A stretch of 8,985 nucleotides of DNA, taken from positions 1-8,985 of the forward strand of contig CASECL010000269.1 of NCBI GenBank assembly GCA_949286445.1, read 5' to 3'. This stretch comes from an uncultured bacterium. GTDB lineage: Bacteria; Verrucomicrobiota; Lentisphaeria; Victivallales; Victivallaceae. The notes beneath the pieces were generated by a model. That model was not told the DNA's origin. It did no database searches and saw only the letters and a list, made by a program, of their open reading frames with translations. This document shows positions 7,066 through 8,985 of this stretch, one piece after another. Position numbers and translations under genes: made by a program. Position 1 is the stretch's first letter. Every line of letters begins with the position of its first letter.

Positions 7066-7719
7066 CTATCTTGCTGTCGTGGCCTCTCCATCACGCATGC
7101 AGGTCGACAGCAATGCCCATCCTCCGGCGATCACCTCGCGCTGAACCACCACGTCATCTGGAAGCTTCAAGCTGACATTGGCAAAATTCCAAATCGCCTT
7201 TATCCCTGCTGAAACCAGAATATCCGCGGTCTCCTGGGCGAATGAAGCCGGAACACAGATAATACCGAGCCGGATTTGGTTTATGCGGACAAAATCACGG
7301 AGTTCCCCCAGCGCATATACCGGTTTGCCGTGAACGGTGCCGCCGATTTTTTCCGGATTGGCATCAAAGGCACAAAGGATGCGCAGGCCGCACTCTTCAA
7401 AACCTTCATATCCCAGCAATGCACTTCCCAGCGAACCGGCTCCAACCAATACTGCATCGGTCAGATTATCCCAATTAAGAAAGCGGCGGATGGCATCAAT
7501 AAGATCATTTACCTTGTATCCTACTCCCGGCTGGCCGGTGGCTCCGGTAATGGCAAGATCTTTACGAACCACAATTTCATTGCTTTTCATGTACCGGGCA
7601 AGTTCAGGAGCTCCGACTATGTCCACGCCGGAACGGCTCATCTCCACTAATTTGTGCAGATAAGTCGGCATTCTCCTTATGCTGGGAGCCTTGGATATTT
7701 TGACTAATGAACCGTTCAT
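7066..7719 (-). CDS. rex: Redox-sensing transcriptional repressor Rex
   Basis: The 217-residue Rex-family dimeric repressor binds DNA when NADH/NAD+ is low and releases it when NADH rises, typically controlling fermentation and hydrogenase genes. The N-terminal winged helix spans about 8-80, with the family motif VRKDL (51-55) and wing PGVGY (64-68). The Rossmann NAD(H) domain follows, with VGAGSLGSALL (92-102), the acidic FDANPEKIG (118-126), IICVPA (153-158), AQETADILVSAGIKAIWNF (161-179) and a C-terminal helix for domain swapping. The wing reads ITGATGQPGVGY, where Thermus/Bacillus Rex have aromatic or large residues around FGxxG. This resembles another known Rex subgroup and may mean an altered operator. 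The start is supported by GGAAGGG just before the ATG and a good promoter upstream. Position directly before hydCBA suggests it controls them. Confidence 0.93.
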   Translation of the reverse strand: MNGSLVKISKAPSIRRMPTYLHKLVEMSRSGVDIVGAPELARYMKSNEIVVRKDLAITGATGQPGVGYKVNDLIDAIRRFLNWDNLTDAVLVGAGSLGSALLGYEGFEECGLRILCAFDANPEKIGGTVHGKPVYALGELRDFVRINQIRLGIICVPASFAQETADILVSAGIKAIWNFANVSLKLPDDVVVQREVIAGGWALLSTCMRDGEATTAR

Positions 7720-7760
7720 TTCCCTTCCGGATACTGTACTTCGATATTTTTTTATTTAGC

Positions 7761-7788
7761 AATATAGCATACAGAAACGGTTTTTCAA
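7761..7788 (-). promoter_or_regulatory. Promoter of rex
   Basis: Read on the - strand: TTGAAA (-35, 7783-7788), 16-nt spacer, TATATT (-10, 7761-7766). The TG one base before the -10 makes an extended -10, TGCTATATT. Both hexamers match 5 of 6 consensus bases. The expected leader is about 35 nt. Confidence 0.55.
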
Positions 7789-7793
7789 GCCGG

Positions 7794-7813
7794 AGATAAA
7801 TATTTTTTTATCT
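7794..7813. repeat. AT-rich palindrome in the divergent rex/orphan region
   Basis: AGATAAA (7794-7800) and TTTATCT (7807-7813) are perfect inverted repeats separated by 6 nt. The 20-nt unit lies just upstream of the rex -35 and between the two divergent genes, a reasonable place for an operator. It does not match the usual TTGTGA/TCACAA Rex site. Confidence 0.35.
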
Positions 7814-7838
7814 ATTTTTTGATATTTTTTTACCGAAG

Positions 7839-7869
7839 TTGACTTTTTGCCTCGTTTTGACAGTAAAAA
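7839..7869 (+). promoter_or_regulatory. Weak promoter candidate for the orphan gene
   Basis: TTGACT (7839-7844) is followed by TAAAAA (7864-7869) at 19-nt spacing, with poorer hexamers at 17 or 18 nt. A perfect TTGACA (7857-7862) also occurs but has no -10 at a suitable distance. The region is promoter-like but no single assignment is convincing. Confidence 0.3.
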
Positions 7870-7881
7870 ACTTGAAAAAAC

Positions 7882-7886
7882 AGGAG
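7882..7886 (+). promoter_or_regulatory. Ribosome binding site deciding the orphan start
   Basis: AGGAG lies 12 nt before the ATG at 7899. This favours ATG 7899 over an in-frame TTG at 7839, whose product would begin by translating through this site and the A-rich leader. Confidence 0.45.
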
Positions 7887-7898
7887 AAAAACAGAATT

Positions 7899-8831
7899 AT
7901 GCGTGAAAAAGATGTTATCCGGGATGCTGTGATTTTCAACTCCGGAATTTCGCCGTCCGGCTCCGGATGTTCGGCAGCAAGAGTCAATGTCCGGCCGGAC
8001 ACGGTTACCGCAGCTTTGATTGAGCTGCTCAATCAGGATGGGAATGACCTGGTGCAGTATGCCGGAAAAGTGCTGCCGAATGAAAAAAAGATTAAAGTGG
8101 AGATACAGAAAATAATTCCTTCACTTGAAGATAATTCCAGAATGACTTTTCAATATCATCTGGTGGCCTGCAGTAATGAATATGATGAATTTTTTTATAC
8201 CGTCTGCCAGGTTTTTTCCGCTTTTCCGCGCCGCGGAACTGAAATATCTTCAGATTACGGGAAATCCCAAATTGTATTCAAATCGGTGTCCCCGGCGGAA
8301 ACAGGAATTAACATATCCAGTCTGGTCCGGAGCGGGGTTAAGAAAAAACATGTTGAATGCACAATAAATGCAGTTATTGACCCGGAAAAATCAATTTTCA
8401 CCCCGCCGGAACCGGAATTGAACAATGAGATACAAAATAATAAGCCGTCACTGACTGCTATTACCGCTGCGGCAGGTGATTTGATCCGGGAGATACTCGG
8501 CCTGCCGGTTGGAAGCAGGGTATATTCCGGTCATCTGCCCGGTCTTTCGACAGAAGAAAATGTTTTTCTGCTGCAGCCGGCGGCAATAAAAAAAGATGAG
8601 GATGGAATACTGCTGATTGACTTTGCTTTTGCCGCACGTTCAAAAAACAGAGGCTATTTGCTTACCTGCGGTGAAACGCTGACGGAAGTATTTCCTTTTA
8701 AGGCTCAGCGTATCAGTTCAGGAGTTATTTTTGTTGCCGGATTTATTGTTGATGAATGCAATATCGGGGTTGACGGCGGAAACTCCGGGAATAGAAATAT
8801 TTTGCAATGCAGATTGCAGTTATCAGTATAA
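7899..8831 (+). CDS. Uncharacterised protein with two apparent copies of one domain
   Basis: I do not recognise this 310-residue protein. It has no signal peptide, clear membrane helix or catalytic motif. Its two halves look related. Residues 82-110 and 238-266 align without gaps: matching Ala90/246, Ser92/248 and Phe-Pro 109-110/265-266, with the same hydrophobic spacing. Residues 138-154 and 288-304 again share Asn-Ile, 14 residues, then Cys followed by an alternating strand. Each half begins with a helix containing TA (35-46; 184-200). A proline- and Asn-rich linker (about 161-183) separates them. The order helix, strand, helix, strand, plus GHLPG (211-215), faintly recalls phage tail-terminator or minor-capsid proteins, but no phage genes are nearby. 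The gene is divergent from rex and is followed by AT-rich DNA with only weak AT hairpins. AGGAG at 7882-7886 supports the ATG start. Confidence 0.75.
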   Translation: MREKDVIRDAVIFNSGISPSGSGCSAARVNVRPDTVTAALIELLNQDGNDLVQYAGKVLPNEKKIKVEIQKIIPSLEDNSRMTFQYHLVACSNEYDEFFYTVCQVFSAFPRRGTEISSDYGKSQIVFKSVSPAETGINISSLVRSGVKKKHVECTINAVIDPEKSIFTPPEPELNNEIQNNKPSLTAITAAAGDLIREILGLPVGSRVYSGHLPGLSTEENVFLLQPAAIKKDEDGILLIDFAFAARSKNRGYLLTCGETLTEVFPFKAQRISSGVIFVAGFIVDECNIGVDGGNSGNRNILQCRLQLSV

Positions 8832-8876
8832 ATCAATAAAATTTCCAATTTTTTTTGATTTTTTATTAAAAAACAC

Positions 8877-8904
8877 TTGACTTTTTAAGAATATGATTTA
8901 AATT
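8877..8904 (+). promoter_or_regulatory. Promoter-like sequence upstream of the hairpin element
   Basis: TTGACT (8877-8882, 5 of 6), 16-nt spacer, TAAATT (8899-8904, 4 of 6). Transcription would start near 8911, a few bases before the direct repeat and the hairpin with T7 tail. It could drive either a short RNA or a gene beyond the window. Confidence 0.4.
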
Positions 8905-8918
8905 TTGAACTGGTGATG

Positions 8919-8962
8919 GGGAGAGAATTCGATTGCTTCGGCAGCATTGGGAGAGCATTCGA
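8919..8962 (+). repeat. Pair of 14-nt direct repeats, 30 nt apart
   Basis: GGGAGAGAATTCGA (8919-8932) recurs as GGGAGAGCATTCGA (8949-8962), 13 of 14 identical. Similarity extends to 16 of 19 over 8916-8934 and 8946-8964. The second copy overlaps the 3' arm of the hairpin whose 5' arm lies in the first copy. Confidence 0.6.
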
Positions 8963-8973
8963 ATTCTTTTTTT
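8924..8973 (+). terminator. Intrinsic terminator with inner TTCG tetraloop
   Basis: AGAATTCGA (8924-8932) pairs with TCGAATTCT (8959-8967), 9 bp, followed by a T7 run (8967-8973). Inside the loop TGC-TTCG-GCA (8934-8943) forms a short stem with a very stable tetraloop type. It could end the orphan gene transcript, 93 nt after its stop codon, or a short RNA begun near 8911. Confidence 0.6.
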
Positions 8974-8985
8974 GTGTATATTCAG

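Larger units (their letters stand above)
8911..8973 (+). ncRNA. Candidate small RNA of about 60 nt
   Basis: A promoter-like pair at 8877-8904 and a T7-tailed hairpin ending at 8973 bracket about 60 nt with no open frame of useful length. The RNA would be a G/A-rich 5' end carrying the first repeat, then a hairpin with an inner TTCG-capped stem. It matches no RNA family I can name. It may instead be the terminator of the upstream gene or a leader attenuator of a gene off the right edge. Confidence 0.25.

Noticed and set aside
7839..7898. TTG start giving the orphan protein 20 extra residues
   Set aside because: The extra segment would translate through the AGGAG site and an A-rich leader, and has no ribosome site of its own. 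ATG at 7899 is better placed.
8838..8873. AT hairpins just after the orphan stop codon as its terminator
   Set aside because: AAAATT/AATTTT (8838-8843/8847-8852) and TTTTTT/AAAAAA (8859-8864/8868-8873) are A-T only and weak. Such pairings are expected in AT-rich spacer DNA.
7839..8886. Shared 10-mer TTGACTTTTT at 7839 and 8877 as a regulon motif
   Set aside because: It is a -35-like hexamer followed by a T-run in AT-rich DNA, so two occurrences can easily arise by chance or as ordinary promoter elements.

Overview
The window comes from an anaerobic, hydrogen-metabolising fermentative bacterium. Coding DNA is moderately GC-rich (many ccg/ggc codons), intergenic gaps are AT-rich, and Shine-Dalgarno sites and sigma70-like promoters are recognisable. 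The exported thioredoxin-fold protein and overall style would suit a Gram-negative-type anaerobe (for example the Lentisphaerota/PVC group), but that placement is a guess. No rRNA, tRNA, CRISPR array, IS element or transposase is visible.

Layout. (1) 1-891, + strand: the C-terminal part of a P1B-type Cu+/Ag+ ATPase, cut by the window start just after the phosphorylation motif. (2) 892-1076: a convergent intergenic region with a two-way hairpin terminator and a second hairpin. (3) 1077-2168, - strand: an exported protein with a thioredoxin fold but no CxxC, followed by TPR-like helices. (4) 2169-2399: that gene's promoter and two strong hairpins that end the hydrogenase operon. (5) 2400-6886, - strand: hydC-hydB-hydA, a complete trimeric [FeFe] hydrogenase of the NAD(H)/ferredoxin-dependent (electron-bifurcating, Thermotoga HydABC / Hnd / Hym) type, with gaps of 29 and 27 nt. 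(6) 7066-7719, - strand: rex, the NADH/NAD+-sensing repressor. (7) 7720-7898: a divergent intergenic region with a good rex promoter and an AT-rich palindrome. (8) 7899-8831, + strand: an unrecognised 310-residue protein that appears to contain two copies of one domain. (9) 8832-8985: a promoter-like sequence, a pair of near-identical 14-nt repeats and a TTCG-capped hairpin with a T7 tract, possibly a small RNA.

How the genes work together. HydC, HydB and HydA would move electrons between NAD(P)H, reduced ferredoxin and protons, making H2 during fermentation. Rex immediately upstream reads the NADH/NAD+ ratio and is the obvious candidate regulator, although I found no canonical Rex operator. 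No H-cluster maturation genes (hydE, hydF, hydG) are in the window, so they must lie elsewhere. The copper ATPase, the thioredoxin/TPR protein and the duplicated orphan show no visible functional link to the hydrogenase.

The points most worth a second look are the short hairpin/repeat element at 8877-8973, the duplicated orphan at 7899-8831, and the C-terminal domain of HydA, which looks like a [2Fe-2S] thioredoxin-fold domain that has lost half its cysteine ligands.
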